Below, one piece after another: positions 1 to 8,103 of a stretch of 64,000 nt of DNA. Under the pieces are notes generated by a model. The model had not been told where the DNA came from and ran no database searches. It worked only from the letters and a program-made list of their open reading frames with translations. The position numbers and the translations under genes are program-made. The stretch's first letter is position 1. Each line of letters opens with the position of its first letter. Origin of the DNA: Kordiimonas sediminis (GTDB taxonomy: Bacteria; Pseudomonadota; Alphaproteobacteria; Sphingomonadales; Kordiimonadaceae); assembly GCF_014656395.1 (NCBI RefSeq), contig NZ_BNCI01000001.1, positions 434,001-498,000 of the forward strand, read 5' to 3'.

Positions 1-1
1 C

Positions 2-646
2 TTTGAAGTTATCCCTGACTTCCTTTCTAAACAGCAATTGGAGCAGGCTAGAGAAATACTAAAGCCCTTTAGCCTGGACCAAGGCCGAGGGGGCGTACGC
101 AACATCCACCAGAGCAGTGCAGCAACATTAAACCTAATCAAAAACTTAGGCTTCGAGGCCATAGCACGCAGCTATCTGGGTGATACTCCACACCTTGTCC
201 GGTCCATATTGTTTGATAAAACAGCCCGGAATAACTGGACCGTTGCGTGGCATCAGGACAGAACAATTGCAGTAAGTGGCATGCAAGAGCTGGAAAACTG
301 GGGACCATGGACAGTGAAAGCTGGAGTTATTCATGTGGAACCACCGCGTAGCGTCCTCGAGAGCATGATAACATGCCGCTTGCATCTGGATGATACCAAC
401 ACCGAGAACGGCTGCCTGCGCATGCTCGCTGGCAGCCATAACGAGGGTATTTTAACAACCGAAGACATCAAAGAGCTTCTTAAAAACAATGAGCCTGTTG
501 AACTTGAGGTTGCTGCAGGTGCCCTTATTGTGATGCGACCTCTCTGTTTACATGCGTCCAGAAAAGCCAGTAACCCATCAAGCAGACGGATTTTGCATCT
601 TGAATTTTCCAGCGCCGAGTTGCCATCAGGAATATTCTGGAACTAA
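2..646 (+). CDS. Phytanoyl-CoA dioxygenase (PhyH) family oxygenase, 5'-truncated by window edge
   Basis: Fe(II)/2-oxoglutarate-dependent oxygenase of the PhyH family. The frame is open from the first bases of the window (Phe-Glu-Val-Ile-Pro-Asp-Phe precedes the first possible start, a TTG at 38), and this matches the usual PhyH N-terminus, so the true start lies outside. Counting from position 38, the iron ligands appear to be His72 and Asp74 (WHQD) and a distal His172 (CLHASR), with Arg183/Arg184 suited to bind 2-oxoglutarate. Substrates in this family range from phytanoyl-CoA to ectoine and many small metabolites, so the substrate cannot be assigned. It converges on aroA, where cmk and rpsA are often found in alphaproteobacteria. 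Confidence 0.85.
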   Translation, partial: FEVIPDFLSKQQLEQAREILKPFSLDQGRGGVRNIHQSSAATLNLIKNLGFEAIARSYLGDTPHLVRSILFDKTARNNWTVAWHQDRTIAVSGMQELENWGPWTVKAGVIHVEPPRSVLESMITCRLHLDDTNTENGCLRMLAGSHNEGILTTEDIKELLKNNEPVELEVAAGALIVMRPLCLHASRKASNPSSRRILHLEFSSAELPSGIFWN

Positions 647-740
647 AACATCAGGCAACAAGACGTGCAAGCTGTCACGAAACCGGTTGAGGCATCAAAA
701 TACGCCCAAATGCATTCCGGGGCTTTCCTGAAGCCAACAT

Positions 741-2066
741 TTACGCCTGCAGGCTAAGCCCTGCACCCAAGTCAGACATAAGGGATACAAATGTCGGAAA
801 ACTTGTCTGAATTGGCGAGGCATCATCAATGGTAATAGGCTTTACTGCCATTTGTCCAAGCACAGCAAAGCTCATGGCGATACGGTGATCAAGATGGGTT
901 GCAACCTCTGCCCCGCCCGGCACCTTGCCGCCGCAGCCAGTTACCTTCAGACCATCTTCCAATTCTTCAACCTGCACTCCGTTTGCTGCAAGCCCGGCGG
1001 CCATTACCGCGATACGGTCCGATTCTTTAACCCGCATTTCTTCAAGACCGGTGAAAACACTCTCCCCTTCTGCGACAGCTGCCGCACAAAACAGAACAGG
1101 AAATTCATCAATCATTGTGGACGGATCAACCGGCAGGCTTGAAATACCTTTAAGGGCAGCCCCCCTGACATGCAGATCTGCCACCTCTTCCCCGCCAACG
1201 GTCTTTGCATTCAGAATGTCGATATCAGCGCCCATTGCCTGGAGTGCAGCAATGATCCCTGTACGCAAAGGATTCATTCCAACATGCGATATCATCACGT
1301 CTGCACCGGGGATGATGCTGGCTGCAACCAGAATGAAAGCCGCGCTGGAGATGTCTCCCGGTACGATAATCGAGATAGGCTGCAACTCTGGCTGGCCCAC
1401 CAGTGTAATGGTGCGCCCTTGCCCGTTTTCCTCCACAGTAATGTCCGCCCCCATCGCTTTCAGCATCCGTTCGGTATGATCGCGAGTCGATACTGCCTCG
1501 CGCACTATGGTGGTGCCCGGCGTGTTCAACCCTGCCAAAAGTACGGCACTTTTCACCTGCGCGCTGGCCATCGGTGTTGTGTAATCAAGCGGCAGCGGCA
1601 TTTTCGCCCCTATCTCCGTTACAGGCAACCTGCCCCCCTCTGACGCCACAAACTGCGCCCCGACAGACATAAGCGGGTTCATTACCCGGCTCATCGGACG
1701 GGACCGCAGTGATGCATCGCCCGTCATCATCACTGTAATATCATGGCTGGCGATAAGCCCCATCAAAAGACGGGTCGACGTCCCGGAGTTGCCAAAATCC
1801 AGAACTTTGTCGGGAGACGTCAGGCCGCCAACGCCAACACCCCACACAGACCAAGACCCATCTGCCTGTTTTTCCACCCGCGCCCCCATCGCCCGCATGG
1901 CATCTGCGGTGGCAAGAACATCTTCGCCTTCGAGAAGGCCCACGATCCGGCTTTCACCAACCGCAAGGGCCGGAAGCATGATAGAACGGTGAGAAATAGA
2001 TTTGTCTCCGGGGACAGAAATTTGTCCCTCAAAGGCAGTGAAAGGGCTTGTTAATAGCTTTGGCAC
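741..2066 (-). CDS. aroA: 3-phosphoshikimate 1-carboxyvinyltransferase (EPSP synthase)
   Basis: Sixth step of the shikimate pathway in the cytoplasm: transfers enolpyruvyl from PEP to shikimate-3-phosphate. The 441-residue length is normal. Visible motifs are GDKSISHRS near the N-terminus (PEP/S3P-binding Lys), GNSGTSTRL, SAQVKS and RDHTER. SAQVK and RDHTE are typical of the class II type of alphaproteobacteria and Agrobacterium CP4. The residue equivalent to E. coli Gly96 is still Gly, not the Ala that helps make CP4 glyphosate-insensitive. The start read here is GTG (CAC on the plus strand at 2064-2066) with only a weak upstream GGAT. It is divergent from the FYDLN gene. Confidence 0.96.
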   Translation of the reverse strand: MPKLLTSPFTAFEGQISVPGDKSISHRSIMLPALAVGESRIVGLLEGEDVLATADAMRAMGARVEKQADGSWSVWGVGVGGLTSPDKVLDFGNSGTSTRLLMGLIASHDITVMMTGDASLRSRPMSRVMNPLMSVGAQFVASEGGRLPVTEIGAKMPLPLDYTTPMASAQVKSAVLLAGLNTPGTTIVREAVSTRDHTERMLKAMGADITVEENGQGRTITLVGQPELQPISIIVPGDISSAAFILVAASIIPGADVMISHVGMNPLRTGIIAALQAMGADIDILNAKTVGGEEVADLHVRGAALKGISSLPVDPSTMIDEFPVLFCAAAVAEGESVFTGLEEMRVKESDRIAVMAAGLAANGVQVEELEDGLKVTGCGGKVPGGAEVATHLDHRIAMSFAVLGQMAVKPITIDDASPIQTSFPTFVSLMSDLGAGLSLQA

Positions 2067-2227
2067 GTAAAAAAATCCACTTTAAGGTCGAATCAATTCA
2101 GTAAATCTTTGACAGTTGACGGTGTTCATGGCAAGTGAAGCGCCGAATATTTATCGAATCGCTGGCATTATAAAGCGGACTGTAGAATACTTTCTATTCC
2201 ATGCCCGCAAAAAACACGGAGAATGAC

Positions 2228-2539
2228 GTGGCGAAAGAAGAATGGGGTACTAAGCGGACTTGCCCAAGTTGTGGCACCCGTTTCTATGACCTGAAAAAAA
2301 ATGACCCGGTTACATGTATTGACTGTGGTAACGAATGGGTTCCGGAACCTGTTCTGAAAACCAAACAGCCAATCATCGTTGAAGACAAAGAAGAAGACAG
2401 CACTGAAGGCGCTGACGCGCTGGATTCTGATGATGACGATATCGATGTAGATGACATCGACGACATCAGCCTTGATGACGACGACGACACCGAAGTCAAA
2501 GGCATGGTTGACACCTCTTTGTCGGATGATGACGAATAA
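2228..2539 (+). CDS. FYDLN acid domain protein (TIGR02300 family)
   Basis: Small conserved alphaproteobacterial protein of unknown function. The N-terminal part has GTKRTCPSCGTRFYDL followed by a second Cys pair (CIDCG), giving a likely four-Cys zinc ribbon. The C-terminal half is almost entirely Asp/Glu/Ser, the feature that names the family. I prefer the GTG start at 2228: a GGAG at 2218-2221 lies six bases upstream, and the product then begins (fM)AKEEWGTKR like its relatives. An ATG at 2201 in the same frame would add nine residues. Divergent from aroA and upstream of tRNA-Ala, an arrangement common in this class. Confidence 0.9.
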   Translation: MAKEEWGTKRTCPSCGTRFYDLKKNDPVTCIDCGNEWVPEPVLKTKQPIIVEDKEEDSTEGADALDSDDDDIDVDDIDDISLDDDDDTEVKGMVDTSLSDDDE

Positions 2540-2668
2540 GGTCAATAATCGGTCGCGGTGAATTTTTCAGGCAGCGCCATGAAAGCCCTTGCCTCGAAAA
2601 ATACCTCCGATTATAGTCCTGCCAGATTTTAGGAATTGGACTGAAACGCCCCACGGGCGGACAGTCAC

Positions 2669-2744
2669 GGGGCCGTAGCTCAGCTGGGAGAGCGCTACAC
2701 TGGCAGTGTAGAGGTCAGGGGTTCGATCCCCCTCGGCTCCACCA
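2669..2744 (+). tRNA. tRNA-Ala (anticodon GGC)
   Basis: Complete cloverleaf of 76 nt with encoded CCA. The acceptor stem GGGGCCG/CGGCTCC contains the G3:U70 wobble pair that is the alanine identity element. The anticodon stem is CTACA/TGTAG, the anticodon GGC sits at 2702-2704, and the T arm is AGGGG-TTCGATC-CCCCT. A clear terminator follows ten bases downstream. Confidence 0.98.
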
Positions 2745-2753
2745 ATATCTTCA

Positions 2754-2785
2754 AGGGCTTAGGAAGAAATTCCTAGGCCCTTTTT
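2754..2785 (+). terminator. Rho-independent terminator of tRNA-Ala
   Basis: Hairpin AGGGCTTAGGAA / TTCCTAGGCCCT (12-bp stem with one wobble, GAAA loop) followed by a T run. Confidence 0.9.
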
Positions 2786-3236
2786 CTATTGGTGTTCACA
2801 CCGGGGCCTACAGTTGTTTCCCAACTCTTGGCATTTTTCCGTCATTCTAATCCATGCAATATCATTGAAAACTGAAAAATTATGTACAGTCATAAGATGG
2901 GACAAAATGCTCAAATCCTTTGTAAGCCCCCATCCAAAAAAACTATAAAGTCCCTTTCACCCACAAAGGTAAACGCATGATCAACTAGGAAGCTGATATC
3001 AGTGTATACAGTGTAAAAACGACCCCTGAGAGTAAACTATACTGCTTACAAGCGCATTTTGATTGACTTGAGTTAAGCAGGAAAGCATTCTGAGATAGGT
3101 CTGCAGTTCACCTAGACGTTGCCACCCAAACGGGATGCTAAACCTGCCTCAATGTATTCAGCATGATGACTTGACTCTTTGCCCGGGTCGTAAGTTGGCA
3201 ACTCCGACAAGCCGATGGCATTTAGAGGACCAAGTT
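2786..3236. other. Intergenic region, nothing recognised
   Basis: About 450 bases between the tRNA terminator and the DUF2087 gene. AT-rich, with no convincing coding frame, RNA gene or repeat. An in-frame upstream ATG at 3135 precedes the next gene, but the 34 residues it would add do not look protein-like. Confidence 0.5.
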
Positions 3237-3797
3237 ATGCCTAAAACCAAACTCGCCTATAATGTCTCCGATATTTCAAAAACGGCCAGATCAATTCGCC
3301 AACAATTACTGGATTTAGATCGACTGCCAAGCCATGTTGAGCTTCTAAATATCTTAGCCCGTTCGGCTGGTTATAGAAATTTTCAGCATTTCCGTACCCA
3401 GCAAGAACCAACACAGGATTTGACACCGCCTGTCAGCGAATCCCCGCACATCGACCTTGCCATGACTGAACAGACAGCGCGCTATTTCAATTTTAACGGC
3501 CAATTAACAAGGTGGCCATCAAAGGATTCACGAGCACGTCTTTGTATGTGGGTGATCTGGACGCACCTCCCTGCGCATCAAGATTTAGGAGAGCACGACA
3601 TGAACAACCTCCTAAAGGACTTAAATACTTTCAATGATCACGCACTTTTGCGCAGGGCTTTAATAGACTTCAAACTCGTTACCAGGACCCCATCCGGCAA
3701 TGTGTATCGACGCAATGAGAAAGAACCTCCCTTAGAGCTGGAACTCGTACTAAAGCTGATCCGTACCAAGAAAACCCAAAAACGACCAGCCATATGA
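3237..3797 (+). CDS. DUF2087 domain protein, possible regulator
   Basis: About 186 residues. The N-terminal third (SAGYRNFQHFRTQ) resembles a segment often found in proteins paired with, or named after, the glyoxalase superfamily. The C-terminal part (from about residue 95: RARLCMWVIWTHL, then LLRRALIDFKLVTRTPSGNVYRR) is a DUF2087 domain, a winged-helix-like module found in ArsR-type and glyoxalase-linked proteins. The start at 3237 is chosen because GAGG lies about seven bases upstream. It overlaps the next VOC gene by four bases (ATGA), so the two are translationally coupled. A DNA-binding role is inference. Confidence 0.7.
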   Translation: MPKTKLAYNVSDISKTARSIRQQLLDLDRLPSHVELLNILARSAGYRNFQHFRTQQEPTQDLTPPVSESPHIDLAMTEQTARYFNFNGQLTRWPSKDSRARLCMWVIWTHLPAHQDLGEHDMNNLLKDLNTFNDHALLRRALIDFKLVTRTPSGNVYRRNEKEPPLELELVLKLIRTKKTQKRPAI

Positions 3798-4156
3798 TTG
3801 CCTATTCAACACCCGGCACCAACGATTTGGACAGAGCCATTATATTCTACGATGTAGCTTTCAGTGCTATTGGTAAAATCACAAGTCCAGAATGGACACA
3901 ATATGGGCGTCCAGGAGACGAAGGGAAAGTCTGCATCGTCCTTCCATTTAACGGAGACAATGCAACAAACGGAAATGGAACCATGCTTGCCTTCGAGGTG
4001 GGAGATTATGATAGGGTTAATGGGTTTCACGCTGCGGCCCTAAAATCCGGCGGATCGGATCAGGGAAACCCCGGCATTCGTGAACAAACACATTTTGTAG
4101 CATATGTCCGCGATCCAGACGGAAACAAGCTGTGTGTGTTCACTAAGAGAAAATAG
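3794..4156 (+). CDS. VOC-family (glyoxalase/bleomycin-resistance fold) protein
   Basis: A 120-residue single vicinal-oxygen-chelate domain: N-terminal MIAYSTPGTNDLDRAIIFYD, and C-terminal YVRDPDGNKLCVF as in glyoxalase-like proteins. The first expected metal ligand position near the N-terminus holds Ser/Thr rather than His, so metal binding is uncertain. Its start overlaps the stop of the DUF2087 gene (ATGA), so the two likely form a two-gene operon. The substrate is unknown; fosfomycin or glyoxalase activity cannot be assigned. Confidence 0.8.
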   Translation: MIAYSTPGTNDLDRAIIFYDVAFSAIGKITSPEWTQYGRPGDEGKVCIVLPFNGDNATNGNGTMLAFEVGDYDRVNGFHAAALKSGGSDQGNPGIREQTHFVAYVRDPDGNKLCVFTKRK

Positions 4157-4316
4157 ATGATTGCCCGCGAAAAGGCAGTACATATATACTTACTCGCCCC
4201 AACACTTGATAGAGACCACATTATTATTGCAGGCTATGTGATTCTACTTCATGCTTGTCACAGAGCCGAAGAATTGCAGTTGTAACAGGCAATTAAAGAG
4301 ATTATGGTCGCCGAAT

Positions 4317-4736
4317 ATGAGAGATTTTCACACAGTCGATTTGGATCAGGAATATCCGGACTATCCACTGGACATATTGTCCAAGTGGGTGGACGTTCTG
4401 CTATTCTATGCGAATGACTGGGATGCCATTTTTGAGAAACGACCGACCTATTTTACGCAGGAATTCTGGTACCTTCTTGTCGGCTGCGTTCTGAACAAAT
4501 GGCAAGGGACGCCGCTGACGGTTTCTGCCGCTGCCCAGATGATGAAAACCGGATCAAACCGCACCCGTGAAGAGCGAATCAAAAAGGCCGAACAAGACCG
4601 CTATATCATCAAAACGCCTTCGCCTGCGGACGGCAGGGTTATGCTGGTTCTGCCGTCGCCCAAACTGGAAGCCCTGATGCGCCGTCATCTTAGTGTTACA
4701 ATTGATAAGGCCATGTCTGCCCTGAAGGCCGATTAG
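4317..4736 (+). CDS. Hypothetical winged-helix-like (MarR-like) protein
   Basis: A 139-residue protein from the ATG at 4317; the frame is open to an ATG at 4251, but those extra 22 residues look non-coding. Neither start has a good ribosome site. The segment QGTPLTVSAAAQMMKTGSNRTREERIKKAEQDRYI reads as a helix-turn-helix with a following wing (KTPSPADGRVMLVLPSPKLEALMRRHL), so a MarR-like DNA-binding protein is plausible. No family is recognised with certainty. A strong terminator follows, before a TBDR on the same strand. Confidence 0.65.
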   Translation: MRDFHTVDLDQEYPDYPLDILSKWVDVLLFYANDWDAIFEKRPTYFTQEFWYLLVGCVLNKWQGTPLTVSAAAQMMKTGSNRTREERIKKAEQDRYIIKTPSPADGRVMLVLPSPKLEALMRRHLSVTIDKAMSALKAD

Positions 4737-4756
4737 CACCCTCTATTCAGACAAGC

Positions 4757-4788
4757 GTAATTACCCGCAAAATATGCGGGTAATTTTT
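4757..4788 (+). terminator. Rho-independent terminator
   Basis: Perfect 11-bp stem AATTACCCGCA / TGCGGGTAATT with an AAATA loop, followed by T residues, just after the 4317-4736 gene. It separates that gene from the TBDR at 4868. Confidence 0.9.
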
Positions 4789-4867
4789 CGGTAAACTCTT
4801 CCGTATTCTTTTTCTTAAAACACTGCTGTTGTCATATGGGAAGAGTTTATAAGGGCAGGAAAAAAAC

Positions 4868-7039
4868 ATGCAGACCCATACAAAGTATTTACTAGCGTCA
4901 ACGGTCCTGACGTCCGGATTAATTTTTTGTGCAGGCAATGTTGCCGCACAGGACACCACATCATCTTCATCCGCCGTGCTGGAAGAAATCCAGGTATCTG
5001 CCCGCCGAGTTTCTGAAAGCCTTCAGACTGTACCGGTATCGGTTACAGCAATCGGCGCAAGCATGCTCGAAGACGGTGATTTCACCGATCTTGGCGACAT
5101 TCAGAAAATGGTACCAAACCTGACACTGCATGTGGGTGATGCCTCTAACGCTGTTGTCTACATCCGCGGTGTCGGGCAGGTGGACTCTCTGGCTTTTGCC
5201 GACCCCGGTGTCGGCATTTACATGGATGATGTCTATCTGGGACGGGCACAAGGTGCCTTCCTTGATGTCCTGGATGCAGAGCGCATTGAAGTATTGCGCG
5301 GTCCGCAAGGAACACTATATGGCCGTAACACAATTGGCGGCGCCGTCAAATTTGTCTCCAAAAAACCGGGGGACACCCTTGCCGGGGATGCGTCGATCAC
5401 AGTTGGCAGCTATGACAGACTGGATGTAAAAGCATCCGTTGGCGGCCCGATCGTTGAAGACAAGCTGGCCGGTAAAATCAGTGCCGCCTATCTAAGCCGT
5501 GACGGGTTCGCGACGAACGAAGCCAATGGCAAGGACGACAGCGACAAAGAAACCTGGGCTTTGAAAGCTGGACTGTATTTCACGCCGACTGAAGACCTGT
5601 CCATCGATTTCACACTGGACGGATCAGAAAGCCACCCGGACACATCCCGGACACCCGCGCGCATGACATCTGTCTTCGGCGCTGCAGAACCAAATGACGA
5701 TCCTTTTGTGATCGCTGCAGACTTCAATGATTTGAACAAACTGGATGTTTACGGCGGTGCCGCAACAATTGCGTATGACGCCACAGATTCTTTAACCCTG
5801 AAGTCAATCACCTCATACCGTGAAATGACATACGATACCCACCTGGATCTTGATGCCACCGAGTTTGCGTTCTTTGGTATTTATGTTCACGAAGAACAGA
5901 ATCAGTTCAGCCAGGAACTACAGCTTTCCTACACATCTGATGCCCTGGACGTTATTGGCGGGCTTTATTATTTTAAAGAGCATGACAATACATTCGCCGG
6001 TGTATTTGGACCTGTGATCGCGTTTGTATCCGGGTCGGTTAATGACCAGCATAACAAAAGCTATGCCGGATATCTGAACACGAATTACCGGATGAATGAC
6101 CGGCTCTCTCTGACTGCGGGCATTCGCTATACAAAAGAAAAGAAAGACTTTGACCGGATTCAGGAGTTTTTCAGTGCTGACACACTCTTGCCGGTACCGA
6201 TCGGACAAGGCGCACGGGTCACCGACCTGACCGTTGACGACACCTGGTCATCCTGGTCCCCCAAGGTCGGCTTTGATTATCAAATTAATGATGATCTGAT
6301 GGCCTATGTCAGTGCAAGTCGCGGCTTCAAAAGCGGTGGTTTTGATGGGCGATCAAATTCTGCGGACGAAGCAATCCCGTTTGATCCTGAAACCATGTGG
6401 TCCTATGAAACCGGCTTGAAGTCAACACTACTGGACGGCCGGATGACCCTGAACATTGCCGGTTTCATGAATAAATACAAAGACCTGCAGCTTTCCAGCT
6501 TTGTTGCCAACCCAGACGGCAGCTTCCGGGCGCTCTTTACCAACGCAGGCCGGGCAACCACCAAAGGCATTGAAATGGAAATGCTGGCGCGCGTGTCAGA
6601 AGGGCTCACCCTACAGGGGTCTCTTGGCTATATGGATGCTGAATATGACGAATATATCGGCCCGGACGGCAGCGATATCAGCGACATGCGGCACATGGTC
6701 AACAGCCCAAAATGGACGGCTCGACTGGGCTTTAACTACGAACATCAACTACAGTCAGGTGGCAATATTCGTTTGATGGGGGATGTGAATTACCGGTCTA
6801 AAACATATTCCACCGTGTCCAGTAGCGAGATACTGGCACAGGACGGCTATGCCCTTGTATCCGCAGGCATCGCCTATGTAGCAGAAGGCGGCGCATGGGA
6901 AGTCGCACTGGACGGTAAAAACCTGACAAACAAGAAATACCTCAGCCACGGTTTTGACCTAAGCGACTCGCTTGGCTACCAGCTTGGATACTACGGTAAT
7001 CCGCGCACATGGGGCCTTAGCCTGAAGACACGTTTTTAG
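4868..7039 (+). CDS. TonB-dependent outer-membrane receptor
   Basis: A 723-residue receptor for active uptake across the outer membrane. The signal peptide runs to about residue 28 (GNVAAQ). A TonB box-like LEEIQVSA is at about 38-45, the plug domain holds IRGVGQVDSLAFADPGVGIY and the ERIEVLRGPQGTLYGRNT signature, and the beta-barrel ends in the usual terminal Phe (LSLKTRF). There is no N-terminal STN signalling domain. AGGAAAA precedes the ATG. The gene is followed 11 bases later by an esterase, suggesting co-uptake and hydrolysis of an ester substrate; the ligand is unknown. Confidence 0.93.
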   Translation: MQTHTKYLLASTVLTSGLIFCAGNVAAQDTTSSSSAVLEEIQVSARRVSESLQTVPVSVTAIGASMLEDGDFTDLGDIQKMVPNLTLHVGDASNAVVYIRGVGQVDSLAFADPGVGIYMDDVYLGRAQGAFLDVLDAERIEVLRGPQGTLYGRNTIGGAVKFVSKKPGDTLAGDASITVGSYDRLDVKASVGGPIVEDKLAGKISAAYLSRDGFATNEANGKDDSDKETWALKAGLYFTPTEDLSIDFTLDGSESHPDTSRTPARMTSVFGAAEPNDDPFVIAADFNDLNKLDVYGGAATIAYDATDSLTLKSITSYREMTYDTHLDLDATEFAFFGIYVHEEQNQFSQELQLSYTSDALDVIGGLYYFKEHDNTFAGVFGPVIAFVSGSVNDQHNKSYAGYLNTNYRMNDRLSLTAGIRYTKEKKDFDRIQEFFSADTLLPVPIGQGARVTDLTVDDTWSSWSPKVGFDYQINDDLMAYVSASRGFKSGGFDGRSNSADEAIPFDPETMWSYETGLKSTLLDGRMTLNIAGFMNKYKDLQLSSFVANPDGSFRALFTNAGRATTKGIEMEMLARVSEGLTLQGSLGYMDAEYDEYIGPDGSDISDMRHMVNSPKWTARLGFNYEHQLQSGGNIRLMGDVNYRSKTYSTVSSSEILAQDGYALVSAGIAYVAEGGAWEVALDGKNLTNKKYLSHGFDLSDSLGYQLGYYGNPRTWGLSLKTRF

Positions 7040-7050
7040 GGTTCATTACT

Positions 7051-7992
7051 ATGGTTCTTGATACCCAGACAAAGCAGCTTCTCGACGAGATGGCTGCAGG
7101 TGGCAGGTTTGTAGATGGCCTGCCACCTCTCCCCGATTATAGGAAAGCCGCAGAGGAAATTATGATCTCCCTCGCGGTGCCTTCTTCTGAAATTGATAGT
7201 GTTGAAAATGTGAGATTAACAGGCGGCACGGTGCTTGTGCGCAGGTATGTCCCAAACGACATAACTGATGCAGAAAATCCTGCCATACTGTTTGCACACG
7301 GGGGTGGATGGGCGCTAGGCACACTTGATGGATATGACAGTTTTTGCAGACGCCTGGCTAAGCAGTCAGGCATGCAGGTTTTCTCCGTTGAGTATCGCCT
7401 GGCGCCCGAACATCCCTTCCCCGCGGGATTAAACGATGTGATCGAGGCATACAAGGCCCTGCGCCTTGATGCTCAGACATACAACATTGATAGGGACCGC
7501 ATCCTTCTATGTGGGGACAGTGCAGGGGGAAATCTCGTTGCGGCAACCTGTGAACATCTGTCAACTACAGACATTCCCATGCCGGCCGGGCTTGCGATGA
7601 TCTACCCAATGACAGATGTATCGGGTCAGACCGACTATCCTTCACGCCGCCTGTTTGGTACTGGAGAGTATTTCCTTGAGGAGGCCATGATCGACTGGTC
7701 AACTGAACAATATCTCACCGACAAGCAAGACAGGCATAACCCCTTGGTATCTCCAGTCCTGTCCGATAACCTTGGTCTGTATCCGAAAACGCTGATCATT
7801 ACGGCGGGCTATGACCCGCTACGGGATGAAGGCATTGCCTTTTATGACCGCATGGTCAAGGCAGGCGGGCAGGCGACGCATGTTAATTTTGAAACAACTA
7901 TTCATGCCTTCCTGTCGTTTGACCGGGTTCTGCCTGTAGCTGAAAAAGCACGAGACGTTCTGATTGAGCACCTAAAGAGCATGGCAGCATAA
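7051..7992 (+). CDS. Alpha/beta hydrolase, hormone-sensitive lipase (family IV esterase) type
   Basis: A 313-residue cytoplasmic esterase. The oxyanion-hole motif HGGG is at residues 83-86, the nucleophile elbow GDSAG at 155-159 (Ser157), and the likely acid and base are Asp255 (GYDPLRDEG) and His285 (TTIHAF). These are hallmarks of the HSL/family IV carboxylesterases. No signal peptide is visible. It lies 11 bases behind the TBDR and probably shares its transcript, so it may cleave the imported compound. It could act on short acyl or aromatic esters; the true substrate cannot be read from sequence. Confidence 0.92.
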   Translation: MVLDTQTKQLLDEMAAGGRFVDGLPPLPDYRKAAEEIMISLAVPSSEIDSVENVRLTGGTVLVRRYVPNDITDAENPAILFAHGGGWALGTLDGYDSFCRRLAKQSGMQVFSVEYRLAPEHPFPAGLNDVIEAYKALRLDAQTYNIDRDRILLCGDSAGGNLVAATCEHLSTTDIPMPAGLAMIYPMTDVSGQTDYPSRRLFGTGEYFLEEAMIDWSTEQYLTDKQDRHNPLVSPVLSDNLGLYPKTLIITAGYDPLRDEGIAFYDRMVKAGGQATHVNFETTIHAFLSFDRVLPVAEKARDVLIEHLKSMAA

Positions 7993-8103
7993 AAGTAGAG
8001 ATGTACACGAAATCTATATTTTAGGCTGGGACAATCTGCCCCCTAGGTAGGTGTATCAAAGTCCTGTATGGTACCCTTTCATACCCACTGGAAAGGTACC
8101 AAA

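Noticed and set aside
2109-2137. TTGACA at 2109 as the -35 of the FYDLN gene
   Set aside because: No acceptable -10 lies 16-18 bases downstream, so I did not list it as a promoter.
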